Shown here piece after piece: positions 33,117 to 45,279 of a DNA stretch of 64,000 nucleotides. The notes under the pieces are model-generated. The model was not told the DNA's origin, ran no database searches, and saw nothing but the letters and a program-made list of their open reading frames with translations. The translations under genes and the position numbers were made by a program. This DNA comes from Symsagittifera roscoffensis. Lineage: Eukaryota > Xenacoelomorpha > Acoela > Convolutidae. Every line of letters begins with the position of its first letter. Within the stretch, counting starts at the first letter, position 1. Location of the stretch: contig NC_087065.1 in the NCBI RefSeq assembly GCF_963678635.1, forward strand, positions 25,251,254 through 25,315,253. The letters run 5' to 3'.

Positions 33117-34019
33117 CCCAGTTGTCGCTTAATCCCAATTGTCGCTGGCTCTTAATTGTCGCTTGCTGTCAGTTGTCGCTTGCTCCCAATATTCTCTTGC
33201 TTCCAATTGTTGTTTTCTCCCAATTTTCGCTTGCTCCTAGTTGTCACTTGGTCCCAAATGTTGCTTGCTCCCAATTGTCGCTTGCTCCCAGTTGTCGCTT
33301 GCTCCCAATTGTCGCTGGCTCCCAATTGACGCTGGCTCCCAATTGTCGCTTGCTCCCAGTTGTCGCTTGCTTCCAGTTGTCGTTTGCTTACATATGTAGC
33401 TTGCTCACAATTGCCGCTTGCTCCCAATTGTCGCTTGCTCCCAATTGTCGCTGGCTCCCAATTGTCGCTGGCTTCAAATTGTCGCTTGCTGACAATTGTC
33501 GCTTGCTCCCAATTGTCGCTTGCTTACAATTAATCCTTGCTCCCAATTGTCGCTTGCTCCCAACTTGCTCCCAATTGTCTCTTTCTCTCAAATGTCGCGG
33601 GCTCCCAATTGTCGTTTGATTCCAGATATCCCAATTGTCGCTGGCTCCCAATTGTCGCTGGCTCCCAATTGTCGCTTGCTGCCAATTTCCGCTTGCTGCC
33701 AATTGTCGCTTGCTCCCAATTGTCGCTTGCTCCCAAACGTCGCTTGCTCTCAATTGTCGCTTGCTCTCAACTGTCGCTGGCTCCCAACTGTCGCTTGCTC
33801 CCAGTTGTCGGTTGCTCCCAATTCTCGCTTGCTCCCAATTGTAGCTTGCTCCCAATTGTCGCTGGTTCCCAATTGTCGCTGGCTCCCAATTGTCGCTTGC
33901 TCCCAATTGTCGCTTGTTCCCATTGTCGCTTGCCCCCAGTTGTCGCATGCTTCCAGTTGTCGTTTGCTCCCAATTGTCGCTTGCTCCCAATTGTCGCTTG
34001 CTTCCAATTGTCGCTTGCT
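33117..34019 (+). repeat. 0.9-kb tandem unit, copy 1
   Basis: Matches the following segment, with offset 903 bp over the left part (from 'cgcttaatccc') and 1,056 bp over the right part. The change equals nine inserted monomers (153 bp) in the second copy. Confidence 0.85.
33561..33637 (+). repeat. caacttgctccc/atatccc module, copy 3
   Basis: Same module, preceded by 'aattaatccttgctcc', a variant shared with copy 4. Confidence 0.88.
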
Positions 34020-34944
34020 CCCAGATGTCGCTTAATCCCAATTGTCGCTGGCTCTTAATTGTCGCTTGCTGCCAGTTGTCGCTTGCTCCCAATATTCGCT
34101 TGCTTCCAATTGTTGTTTTCTCCCAATTTTCGCTTGCTCCTAGTTGTCACTTGGTCCCAAATGTTGTTTGCTCCCGATTGTCGCTTGCTCCCAGTTGTCG
34201 CTTGCTCCCAATTGTCGCTGGCTCCCAATTGACGCTGGCTCCCAATTGTCGCTTGCTCCCAGTTGTCGCTTGCTTCCAGTTGTCGTTTGCTTCCAAATGT
34301 AGCTTGCTCACAATTGCCGCTTGCTCCCAATTGTCGCTTGCTCCCAATTGTCGCTGGCTCCCAATTGAGGCTTGCTGCCAATTGTATCTTGCTCCCAATT
34401 GTCGCTTGCTCCCAGTTGTCGCTTGCTCCTAGTTGTCACTTGCTTCCAAATGTAGCTTGCTCACAATTGTCGCTTGCTCCCAATTGTCGTTTGCTCCCAA
34501 TTGTCGCTGGCTCCCAATTGTCGCTGGCTTCAAATTGTCGCTTGCTGACAATTGTCGCTTGCTCCCAATTGTCGCTTGCTTACAATTAATCCTTGCTCCC
34601 AATTGTCGCTTGCTCCCAACTTGCTCCCAATTGTCTCTTTCTCTCAAATGTCGCGGGCTCCCAATTGTCGTTTGATTCCAGATATCCCAATTGTCGCTGG
34701 CTCCCAATTGTCGCTGGCTCCCAATTGTCGCTTGCTGCCAATTTCCGCTTGCTGCCAATTGTCGCTTGCTCCCAATTGTTGCTTGCTCCCAAACGTTGCT
34801 TGCTCTCAATTGTCGCTTGCTCTCAACTGTCGCTGGCTCCCAACTGTCGCTTGCTCCCAGTTGTCGGTTGCTCCCAATTCTCGCTTGCTCCCAATTGTCG
34901 CTTGCTCCCAATTGTCGCTGGTTCCCAATTGTCGCTGGCTCCCA
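34020..34944 (+). repeat. 0.9-kb tandem unit, copy 2
   Basis: Second copy of 33,117-34,019 with a 153-bp gain. It ends near 34,944 where 'aattgaggcttgctgcc' replaces 'aattgtcgcttgctcc'. Confidence 0.84.
34617..34693 (+). repeat. caacttgctccc/atatccc module, copy 4
   Basis: Same module, 1,056 bp after copy 3 and matching it base for base as far as I can read. Confidence 0.88.
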
Positions 34945-35127
34945 ATTGAGGCTTGCTGCCAATTGTCTCTTGCTCCCAATTGTCGCTTGCTCCCAGTTGT
35001 CGCTTGCTCCTAGTTGTCACTTGCTCCCAAATGTCGCTTGCTCCGAATTGTCGCTTGCTCCCAATTGTCGTTTGCTCCCAATTGTCGCTGGCTCCCAATT
35101 GTCGCTGGCTTCCAATTGTCGCTTGCT

Positions 35128-36285
35128 GACAATTGTCGCTTGCTGACAATTGTCGCTTGCTGAAAATTGTCGCTTGCTCCCAATTGTCGCTTGCTTACAA
35201 TTAATCTTTGCTCCCAGTTTTCGCTTGCTCCCAACTTGCTCCCAATTGTCTCTTTCTCTCAAATGTCGCGGGCTCCCAATTGTCGTTTGACTCCAGATAT
35301 CCCAATTGTCGCTGGCTCCCAATTGTCGCTTGCTGCCAATTTCCGCTTGCTGCCAATTGTCGCTTGCTGCCAATTGTCGCTTGCTCCCAAACGTCGCTTG
35401 CTCTCAATTGCCGCTTGCTCTCAATTGTCGCTGGCTCCCAACTGTCGCTTGCTCCCAGTTGTCGGTTGCTCCCAATTCTCGCTTGCTCCCAATTCTCGCT
35501 TGCTCCCAATTCTCGCTTGCTCCCATTTGTCACTGGTTCCCAATTGTCGCTGGCTCCCAATTGTCGCTGGCTCCCAATTGTCGCTTGCTCCCAATTGTCG
35601 CTTGTTCCCATTGTCGCTTGCTCCCAGTTGTCGCTTGCTTCCAGTTGTCGTTTGCTTCCAAATGTCGCTTGCTTCCAATTGCCGCTTGCTCTCAATTGTC
35701 GCTTGCTCCCAAATGTTGCTGGCTCCCAATTGTCGCTTGCTGCCAATTGTCTCTTGCTCCCAATTGTCGCTTGCTTTCAGTTGTTGTTTGCTCCCAATTG
35801 TCGCTTGCTGCCAATTTCCGCTTGCTGCCAATTGTCGCCTGCTCCCAATTGTCGCTTGCTCCCAATTGTCGCTTGCTCCCAAATGTCGCTTGCTCTCAAT
35901 TGTCGCTTGCTCCCAATTGTCGCTTGCTCCCCATTTTCGCATGCTCCCAGTTGTCGCTTGCTCCCAGGTGTCGCTGGCTCCCAATTGTCGCTTTCTCCCA
36001 GTTGTCGCTTGCTCCCAGTTGTCGCTTGCTTCCAATTGTTGGTTGCTCCCAAATTTCGCTTGCTCCTTGTTGTCACTTGCTCCCAAATGTCGCTTGCTCC
36101 CAATTGTCGCTGGCTCCCAATTGTCGCTTGCTCCCAGTTGTCGCTTGCTTCCAGTTGTCGTTTGCACCCAAATGTAGCTTGATCCCCATTGCTGCTTGCT
36201 CCCATTTGTCGCTTGCTCCCAATTGTCGCTGGCTCCCAATTGTCGCTTGCTGCCAATTGTCTCTTGCTCCCAAATGTCGCTTGCT
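35128..36285 (+). repeat. 1,158-bp tandem unit, copy 1
   Basis: Matches 36,286-37,443 at offset 1,158 bp. It begins with 'gctgacaattgtcgc' monomers and holds a caacttgctccc module. Few substitutions are seen against copy 2, for example 'catttgtcactgg' against 'caattgtcactgg'. Confidence 0.9.
35232..35308 (+). repeat. caacttgctccc/atatccc module, copy 5
   Basis: Same module with 'tttgactccagatatc' for 'tttgattccagatatc', shared with copy 6. Confidence 0.88.
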
Positions 36286-37443
36286 GACAATTGTCGCTTG
36301 CTGACAATTGTCGCTTGCTGACAATTGTCGCTTGCTCCCAATTGTCGCTTGCTTACAATTAATCTTTGCTCCCAGTTTTCGCTTGCTCCCAACTTGCTCC
36401 CAATTGTCTCTTTCTCTCAAAAGTCGCGGGCTCCCAATTGTCGTTTGACTCCAGATATCCCAATTGTCGCTGGCTCCCAATTGTCGCTTGCTGCCAATTT
36501 CCGCTTGCTGCCAATTGTCGCTTGCTGCCAATTGTCGCTTGCTCCCTAACGTCGCTTGCTCTCAATTGCCGCTTGCTCTCAATTGTCGCTGGCTCCCAAG
36601 TGTCGCTTGCTCCCAGTTGTCGGTTGCTCCCAATTCTCGCTTGCTCCCAATTCTCGCTTGCTCCCAATTCTCGCTTGCTCCCAATTGTCACTGGTTCCCA
36701 ATTGTCGCTGGCTCCCAATTGTCGCTGGCTCCCAATTGTCGCTTGCTCCCAATTGTCGCTTGTTCCCATTGTCGCTTGCTCCCAGTTGTCGCTTGCTTCC
36801 AGTTGTCGTTTGCTTCCAAATGTCGCTTGCTTCCAATTGCCGCTTGCTCTCAATTGTCGCTTGCTCCCAAATGTTGCTGGCTCCCAATTGTCGCTTGCTG
36901 CCAATTGTCTCTTGCTCCCAATTGTCGCTTGCTTTCAGTTGTTGTTTGCTCCCAATTGTCGCTTGCTGCCAATTTCCGCTTGCTGCCAATTGTCGCCTGC
37001 TCCCAATTGTCGCTTGCTCCCAATTGTCGCTTGCTCCCAAATGTCGCTTGCTCTCAATTGTCGCTTGCTCCCAATTGTCGCTTGCTCCCCATTTTCGCAT
37101 GCTCCCAGTTGTCGCTTGCTCCCAGTTGTCGCTGGCTCCCAATTGTCGCTTGCTCCCAGTTGTCGCTTGCTCCCAGTTGTCGCTTGCTTCCAATTGTTGG
37201 TTGCTCCCAAATTTCGCTTGCTCCTTGTTGTCACTTGCTCCCAAATGTCGCTTGCTCCCAATTGTCGCTGGCTCCCAATTGTCGCTTGCTCCCAGTTGTC
37301 GCTTGCTTCCAGTTGTCGTTTGCACCCAAATGTAGCTTGATCCCCATTGCTGCTTGCTCCCATTTGTCGCTTGCTCCCAATTGTCGCTGGCTCCCAATTG
37401 TCGCTTGCTGCCAATTGTCTCTTGCTCCCAAATGTCGCTTGCT
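36286..37443 (+). repeat. 1,158-bp tandem unit, copy 2
   Basis: Second copy. Private changes include 'gctccctaacgtcgc' near 36,541 and 'ctcaaaagtcgcggg' near 36,417. Confidence 0.9.
36390..36466 (+). repeat. caacttgctccc/atatccc module, copy 6
   Basis: Same module, 1,158 bp after copy 5. The module is then absent until 45,596. Confidence 0.88.
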
Positions 37444-37721
37444 TCCAATTGCCGCTTGCTCTCAATTGTCGCTTGCTCCCAATTGTCGCTGGCTCCCAAT
37501 TGTCGCTTGCTGCCAATTGTCTCTTGCTCCCAATTGTCGCTTGCTTCCAATTGTTGTTTGCTCCCAATTGTCGCTTGCTGCCAATTTCCGCTTGCTGCCA
37601 ATTGTCGCCTGCTCCCAATTGTCGCTTGCTCCCAATTGTCGCTTGCTCCCAAATGTCGCTTGCTCTCAATTGTCGCTTGCTCTTAATTGTCGCTTGCTAC
37701 CCATTGTCGCTTGCTCCCAGT

Positions 37722-38688
37722 TGTCGCTTGCTCCCAGTTGTCGCTTGTCCCAATTGTCGCTTGCTCCCAGTTGTCGCTTGCTCCCAATTGTCGCTGGCTT
37801 CCAATTTTCGCTTGCTCCCAGTTGTCGCTTGCTCCCAGTTGTCACTTGCTCCCAATTGTCGCTTGCTGCCAATTGTCGCTTGCTCCCAAACGTCGCTTGC
37901 TCTCAATTGCCGCTTGCTCTCAATTGTCGCTGGCTCCCAACTGTCGCTTGCTCCCAGTTGTCGGTTGCTCCCAATTCTCGCTTGCTCCCAATTCTCGCTT
38001 GCTCCCAATTGTCACTGGTTCCCAATTGTCGCTGGCTCCCAATTGTCGCTGGCTCCCAATTGTCGCTTGCTCCCAATTGTCGCTTGTTCCCATTGTCGCT
38101 TGCTCCCAGTTGTCGCTTGCTTCCAGTTGTCGTTTGCTTCCAAATGTCGCTTGCTTCCAATTGCCGCTTGCTCTCAATTGTCGCTTGCTCCCAAATGTCG
38201 CTGGCTCCCAATTGTCGCTTGCTGCCAATTGTCTCTTGCTCCCAATTGTCGCTTGCTTTCAGTTGTTGTTTGCTCCCAATTGTCGCTTGCTGCCAATTTC
38301 CGCTTGCTGCCAATTGTCGCCTGCTCCCAATTGTCGCTTGCTCCCAATTGTCGCTTGCTCCCAAATGTCGCTTGCTCTCAATTGTCGCTTGCTCCCAATT
38401 GTCGCTTGCTCCCCATTTTCGCTTGCTCCCAGTTGTCGCTTGCTCCCAGTTGTCGCTGGCTCCCAATTGTCGCTTGCTCCCAGTTGTCGCTTGCTCCCAG
38501 TTGTCGCTTGCTTCCAATTGTTGGTTGCTCCCAAATTTCGCTTGCTCCTTGTTGTCACTTGCTCCCAAATGTCGCTTGCTCCCAATTGTCGCTGGCTCCC
38601 AATTGTCGCTTGCTCCCAGTTGTCGCTTGCTTCCAGTTGTCGTTTGCACCCAAATGTAGCTTGATCCCCATTGCTGCTTGCTCCCACT
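37722..38688 (+). repeat. 967-bp tandem unit, copy 1
   Basis: 57 monomers minus two bases. It matches the next 967 bp with no difference noticed by eye. It starts at a 16-bp tcgcttgtccc monomer cluster and ends at 'aaatgtagcttgatcccc', 'attgctgc' and 'cacttgtcgc' monomers. Confidence 0.9.
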
Positions 38689-39655
38689 TGTCGCTTGCTC
38701 CCAGTTGTCGCTTGTCCCAATTGTCGCTTGCTCCCAGTTGTCGCTTGCTCCCAATTGTCGCTGGCTTCCAATTTTCGCTTGCTCCCAGTTGTCGCTTGCT
38801 CCCAGTTGTCACTTGCTCCCAATTGTCGCTTGCTGCCAATTGTCGCTTGCTCCCAAACGTCGCTTGCTCTCAATTGCCGCTTGCTCTCAATTGTCGCTGG
38901 CTCCCAACTGTCGCTTGCTCCCAGTTGTCGGTTGCTCCCAATTCTCGCTTGCTCCCAATTCTCGCTTGCTCCCAATTGTCACTGGTTCCCAATTGTCGCT
39001 GGCTCCCAATTGTCGCTGGCTCCCAATTGTCGCTTGCTCCCAATTGTCGCTTGTTCCCATTGTCGCTTGCTCCCAGTTGTCGCTTGCTTCCAGTTGTCGT
39101 TTGCTTCCAAATGTCGCTTGCTTCCAATTGCCGCTTGCTCTCAATTGTCGCTTGCTCCCAAATGTCGCTGGCTCCCAATTGTCGCTTGCTGCCAATTGTC
39201 TCTTGCTCCCAATTGTCGCTTGCTTTCAGTTGTTGTTTGCTCCCAATTGTCGCTTGCTGCCAATTTCCGCTTGCTGCCAATTGTCGCCTGCTCCCAATTG
39301 TCGCTTGCTCCCAATTGTCGCTTGCTCCCAAATGTCGCTTGCTCTCAATTGTCGCTTGCTCCCAATTGTCGCTTGCTCCCCATTTTCGCTTGCTCCCAGT
39401 TGTCGCTTGCTCCCAGTTGTCGCTGGCTCCCAATTGTCGCTTGCTCCCAGTTGTCGCTTGCTCCCAGTTGTCGCTTGCTTCCAATTGTTGGTTGCTCCCA
39501 AATTTCGCTTGCTCCTTGTTGTCACTTGCTCCCAAATGTCGCTTGCTCCCAATTGTCGCTGGCTCCCAATTGTCGCTTGCTCCCAGTTGTCGCTTGCTTC
39601 CAGTTGTCGTTTGCACCCAAATGTAGCTTGATCCCCATTGCTGCTTGCTCCCACT
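38689..39655 (+). repeat. 967-bp tandem unit, copy 2
   Basis: Second copy. Matching ends near 39,670, where the sequence continues 'aattgtcgctggctcc' instead of 'agttgtcgcttgtccc'. Partial third copies of the terminal block recur near 40,270, 41,020 and 41,770. Confidence 0.88.
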
Positions 39656-41278
39656 TGTCGCTTGCTCCCAATTGTCGCTGGCTCCCAATTGTCGCTTGCT
39701 GCCAATTGTCTCTTGCTCCCAAATGTCGCTTGCTTCCAATTGCCGCTTGCTCTCAATTGTCGCTTGCTCCCAATTGTCGCTGGCTCCCAATTGTCGCTTG
39801 CTGCCAATTGTCTCTTGCTCCCAATTGTCGCTTGCTTCCAATTGTTGTTTGCTCCCAATTGTCGCTTGCTGCCAATTTCCGCTTGCTGCCAATTGTCGCC
39901 TGCTCCCAATGGTCGCTTGCTCCCAATTGTCGCTTGCTCCCAAATGTCGCTTGCTCTCAATTGTCGCTTGCTCCCAATTGTCGCTTGTCCCAATTGTCGC
40001 TTGCTCCCAGTTGTCGCTTGCTCCCAATTGTCGCTGGCTTCCAATTTTCGCTTGCTCCCAGTTGTCGCTTGCTCCCAGTTGTCACTTGCTCCCAGTTGTC
40101 GCTTGTCCCAATTGTCGCTTGCTCCCAGTTGTCGCTTGCTCCCAATTGTCGCTGGCTTCCAATTTTCGCTTGCTCCCAGTTGTCGCTTGCTCCCAGTTGT
40201 CACTTGCTCCCAATTGTCGCTTGCTCCCAGTTGTCGCTTGCTTCCAGTTGTCGTTTGCACCCAAATGTAGCTTGATCCCCATTGCTGCTTGCTCCCATTT
40301 GTCGCTTGCTCTCAATTGTCGCTGGCTCCCAATTGTCGCTTGCTGCCAATTGTCTCTTGCTCCCAAATGTCGCTTGCTTCCAATTGCCGCTTGCTCTCAA
40401 TTGTCGCTTGCTCCCAATTGTCGCTGGCTCCCAATTGTCGCTTGCTGCCAATTGTCTCTTGCTCCCAATTGTCGCTTGCTTCCAATTGTTGTTTGCTCCC
40501 AATTGTCGCTTGCTGCCAATTTCCGCTTGCTGCCAATTGTCGCCTGCTCCCAATTGTCGCTTGCTCCCAATTGTCGCTTGCTCCCAAATGTCGCTTGCTC
40601 TCAATTGTCGCTTGCTCCCAATTGTCGCTTGCTACCCATTGTCGCTTGCTCCCAGTTGTCGCTTGCTCCCAGTTGTCGCTTGTCCCAATTGTCGCTTGCT
40701 CCCAGTTGTCGCTTGCTCCCAATTGTCGCTGGCTTCCAATTTTCGCTTGCTCCCAGTTGTCGCTTGCTCCCAGTTGTCACTTGCTCCCAGTTGTCACTTG
40801 CTCCCAGTTGTCGCTTGCTTCCAATTGTTGTTTGCTCCCAATTTTTGCTTGCTCCTTGTTGTCATTTGCTCCCAAATGTCGCTTGCTCCCATTTGTCGCT
40901 TGCTCCCAATTGTCGCTTGCTCCCAATTGTCGCTGGCTCTCAATTGTCGCTGGCTCCCACTTGTCGCTTGCTCCCAGTTGTCGCTTGCTTCCAGTTGTCG
41001 TTTGCTCCCAAATGTAGCTTGATCCCCATTGCCGCTTGCTCCCATTTGTCGCTTGCTCCCAATTGTCGCTGGCTCCCAATTGTCGCTTGCTGCCAATTGT
41101 CTCTTGATCCCAAATGTCGCTTGCTTTCAATTGCCGCTTGCTCTCAATTGTCGCTTGCTCCCAATTGTCGCTGGCTCCCAATTGTCGCTTGCTTCCAATT
41201 GTTGTTTGCTCCCAATTGTCGCTTGCTCCCAATTGTCGCTTGCTCCCAAATGTCGCTTGCTCCCAATTGTCGCTGGCT

Positions 41279-43278
41279 CCCAATTGTCGCTTGCTCCAAA
41301 TTGTCGCTTGTTCCCAAATGTCGCTTGCTCCCAATTGTCGCTTGCTCCCAAATGTCGCTTGATCCCAATTGCCGCTGGCTCCCAATTGTCGCTTGCTCCC
41401 AGTTGTCGCTTGCTCCCAGTTGTCGCTTGCTCTCAATTGTCGCTTGCTCCCAATTGTCGCTTGCTCCCCATTTTCGCTTGCTCCCAGTTGTCGCTTGCTC
41501 CCAGTTGTCGCTGGCTCCCAATTGTCGCTTGCTCCCAGTTGTCGCTTGCTCCCAGTTGTCGCTTGCTTCCAATTGTTGGTTGCTCCCAAATTTCGCTTGC
41601 TCCTTGTTGTCACTTGCTCCCAAATGTCGCTTGCTCCCAATTGTCGCATGCTCCCAATTGTCGCTTGCTCCCTATTGTCGCTGGCTCCCAATTGTCGCTG
41701 GCTCCCAATTGTCGCTTGCTCCCAGTTGTCGCTTGCTTCCAGTTGTCGTTTGCACCCAAATGTAGCTTGATCCCCATTGCTGCTTGCTCCCATTTGTCGC
41801 TTGCTCCCAATTGTCGCTGGCTCCCAATTGTCGCTTGCTGCCAATTGTCTCTTGCTCCCAAATATCGCTTGCTTCCAATTGCCGCTTGCTCTCAATTGTC
41901 GCTTGCTCCCAATTGTCGCTGGCTCCCTATTGTCGCTTGCTGCCAATTGTCTCTTGCTCCCAATTGTCGCTTGCTTCCAATTGTTGTTTGCTCCCAATTG
42001 TCGCTTGCTGCCAATTTCCACTTGCTGCCAATTGTCGCCTGCTCCCAATTGTCGCTTGCTCCCAATTGTCGCTTGCTCCCAAATGTCGCTTGCTCTCAAT
42101 TGTCGCTTGCTCCCAATTGTCGCTTGCTACCCATTGTCGCTTGCTCCCAGTTGTCGCTTGCTCCCAGTTGTCGCTTGTCCCAATTGTCGCTTGCTCCCAG
42201 TTGTCGCTTGCTCCCAATTGTCGCTGGCTTCCAATTTTCGCTTGCTCCCAGTTGTCGCTTGCTCCCAGTTGTCACTTGCTCCCAATTGTCGCTTGCTTCC
42301 AATTGTTGTTTGCTCCCAATTTTTGCTTGCTCCTTGTTGTCATTTGCTCCCAAATGTCGCTTGCTCCCATTTGTCGCTTGCTCCCAATTGTCGCTTGCTC
42401 CCAATTGTCGCTGGCTCTCAATTGTCGCTGGCTCCCACTTGTCGCTTGCTCCCAGTTGTCGCTTGCTTCCAGTTGTCGTTTGCTCCCAAATGTAGCTTGA
42501 TCCCCATTGCCGCTTGCTCCCATGTGTCGCTTGCTCCCAATTGTCGCTGGCTCCCAATTGTCGCTTGCTGCCAATTGTCTCTTGCTCCCAAATGTCGCTT
42601 GCTTTCAATTGCCGCTTGCTCTCAATTGTCGCTTGCTCCCAATTGTCGCTGGCTCCCAATTGTCGCTTGCTTCCAATTGTTGTTTGCTCCCAATTGTCGC
42701 TTGCTGCCAACTTCAGCTCGTTCTCAAATGTCGCTTGATCCCAATTACCGCTTACTCTCAGTTATCGCTTGCTCCTACATGTGACGCGCTACCAACTGTC
42801 GCTTTCTTCCAATAATCGGTTGCTCCCAATTGTCGCTTGCTCCCAATTGTCGCTTGCTCCCAATTGTCGCTTGCTACCAAATGTCGCTTGCTCCCAATTG
42901 TCGCTGGCTCCCAATTGTCGCTTGCTCCCAGTTGTCGCTTGCTCCCAGTTGTCGCTTGCTCACAGTTTTCGTTTGATCCCAAATGTCGCTTGCTCCCAGT
43001 TTCGCTCCCAATTGTCGCTTGCTTCCAATTGTTGTTTGCTCCCAATTGTCGATTGCTGCCAATTTCAGCTCGTTCCCAAATGTCGCTTGATCCCAATTAC
43101 CGCTTACTCTCAGTTATCGCTTGCTCCTACATGTGACGCGCTACCAACTGTCGCTTTCTTCCAATAATCGGTTGCTCCCAATTGTCGCTTGCTCCCAATT
43201 GTCGCTTGCTCCCAATTGTCGCTTGCTCCCAATTGTCGCTTGCTACCAAATGTCGCTTGCTCCCAAATGTCGCTTGCT
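41279..43278 (+). repeat. 2,000-bp tandem unit, copy 1
   Basis: Matches the following segment at an offset of exactly 2,000 bp from about 41,281 onward. The period equals 118 monomers minus six bases. It includes 'aaatgtagcttgatcccc', 'gctccctattgtcgc' and the first 'acatgtgacgcgct' words (about 42,777 and 43,129). Confidence 0.9.
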
Positions 43279-44963
43279 CCCAATTGTCGCTTGCTCCAAA
43301 TTGTCGCTTGTTCCCAAATGTCGCTTGCTCCCAATTGTCGCTTGCTCCCAAATGTCGCTTGATCCCAATTGCCGCTGGCTCCCAATTGTCGCTTGCTCCC
43401 AGTTGTCGCTTGCTCCCAGTTGTCGCTTGCTCTCAGTTGTCGCTTGCTCCCAATTGTCGCTTGCTCCCCATTTTCGCTTGCTCCCAGTTGTCGCTTGCTC
43501 CCAGTTGTCGCTGGCTCCCAATTGTCGCTTGCTCCCAGTTGTCGCTTGCTCCCAGTTGTCGCTTGCTTCCAATTGTTGGTTGCTCCCAAATTTCGCTTGC
43601 TCCTTGTTGTCACTTGCTCCCAAATGTCGCTTGCTCCCAATTATCGCATGCTCCCAATTGTCGCTTGCTCCCTATTGTCGCTGGCTCCCAATTGTCGCTG
43701 GCTCCCAATTGTCGCTTGCTCCCCGTTGTCGCTTGCTTCCAGTTGTCGTTTGCACCCAAATGTAGCTTGATCCCCATTGCTGCTTGCTCCCATTTGTCGC
43801 TTGCTCCCAATTGTCGCTGGCTCCCAATTGTCGCTTGCTGCCAATTGTCTCTTGCTCCCAAATATCGCTTGCTTCCAATTGCCGCTTGCTCTCAATTGTC
43901 GCTTGCTCCCAATTGTCGCTGGCTCCCTATTGTCGCTTGCTGCCAATTGTCTCTTGCTCCCAATTGTCGCTTGCTTCCAATTGTTGTTTGCTCCCAATTG
44001 TCGCTTGCTGCCAATTTCCACTTGCTGCCAATTGTCGCCTGCTCCCAATTGTCGCTTGCTCCCAATTGTCGCTTGCTCCCAAATGTCGCTTGCTCTCAAT
44101 TGTCGCTTGCTCCCAATTGTCGCTTGCTACCCATTGTCGCTTGCTCCCAGTTGTCGCTTGCTCCCAGTTGTCGCTTGTCCCAATTGTCGCTTGCTCCCAG
44201 TTGTCGCTTGCTCCCAATTGTCGCTGGCTTCCAATTTTCGCTTGCTCCCAGTTGTCGCTTGCTCCCAGTTGTCACTTGCTCCCAATTGTCGCTTGCTTCC
44301 AATTGTTGTTTGCTCCCAATTTTTGCTTGCTCCTTGTTGTCATTTGCTCCCAAATGTCGCTTGCTCCCATTTGTCGCTTGCTCCCAATTGTCGCTTGCTC
44401 CCAATTGTCGCTGGCTCTCAATTGTCGCTGGCTCCCACTTGTCGCTTGCTCCCAGTTGTCGCTTGCTTCCAGTTGTCGTTTGCTCCCAAATGTAGCTTGA
44501 TCCCCATTGCCGCTTGCTCCCATTTGTCGCTTGCTCCCAATTGTCGCTGGCTCCCAATTGTCGCTTGCTGCCAATTGTCTCTTGCTCCCAAATGTCGCTT
44601 GCTTTCAATTGCCGCTTGCTCTCAATTGTCGCTTGCTCCCAATTGTCGCTGGCTCCCAATTGTCGCTTGCTTCCAATTGTTGTTTGCTCCCAATTGTCGC
44701 TTGCTGCCAATTTCAGCTCGTTCCCAAATGTCGCTTGATCCCAATTACCGCTTACTCTCAGTTATCGCTTGCTCCTACATGTGACGCGCTACCAACTGTC
44801 GCTTTCTTCCAATAATCGGTTGCTCCCAATTGTCGCTTGCTCCCAATTGTCGCTTGCTCCCAATTGTCGCTTGCTCCCAATTGTCGCTTGCTACCAAATG
44901 TCGCTTGCTCCCAATTGTCGCTGGCTCCCAATTGTCGCTTGCTCCCAGTTGTCGCTTGCTCCC
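43279..44963 (+). repeat. 2,000-bp tandem unit, copy 2
   Basis: Follows copy 1 in exact 2,000-bp register to about 44,860. An extra monomer then moves the offset to 2,017. Few substitutions are seen, for example 'catgtgtcgc' near 42,531 against 'catttgtcgc' near 44,521. Confidence 0.88.
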
Positions 44964-45279
44964 AGTTGTCGCTTGCTCACAGTTTTCGTTTGATCCCAAA
45001 TGTCGCTTGCTCCCAGTTTCGCTCCCAATTGTCGCTTTCTTCCAATTATCAGTTGCTCCCAATTGTCGCTTGCTCCCAAATGTCGCTTGCTCCCAATTGT
45101 CGCTTGCTCCCAAATGTCGCTTGCTCCCAATTGTCGCTGGCTGCCAATTGTCGCTTGCTCCCAGTTGTCGCTTGCTCCCAGTTGTCGCTTGCTCCCAGTT
45201 GTCGCTTGCTCCCAATTGTCGCTGGCTCCCAATTTTCGCTTGCTCCCAAATGTCGCTTGCTCCCAAATGTCGCTTGCTC

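Larger units (their letters stand above)
30134..42700 (+). repeat. Family C sub-array
   Basis: From 'caactatgttgtcggttgctcc' near 30,131 onward the 'cttccgccc' and 'tcactcactccc' markers of the previous 20 kb are no longer seen. 'cgctggctccc', 'cttgctgcc', 'tgtctcttgctcc' and 'cgtttgctcc' monomers dominate. Nested tandem units of 203, about 903-1,056, 1,158 and 967 bp occur inside it. The longest stop-free stretches of the window fall here, which reflects homogeneity and not coding. Confidence 0.88.

Noticed and set aside
37347-39626. 759-codon open frame, the longest in the window, as a repeat-protein gene
   Set aside because: Equally long overlapping frames exist on both strands in the same place, all encoding the same cyclic 17-residue peptide. 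There is no promoter, intron pattern, codon bias or unique N- or C-terminal domain, and starts and stops coincide only with monomer variants.
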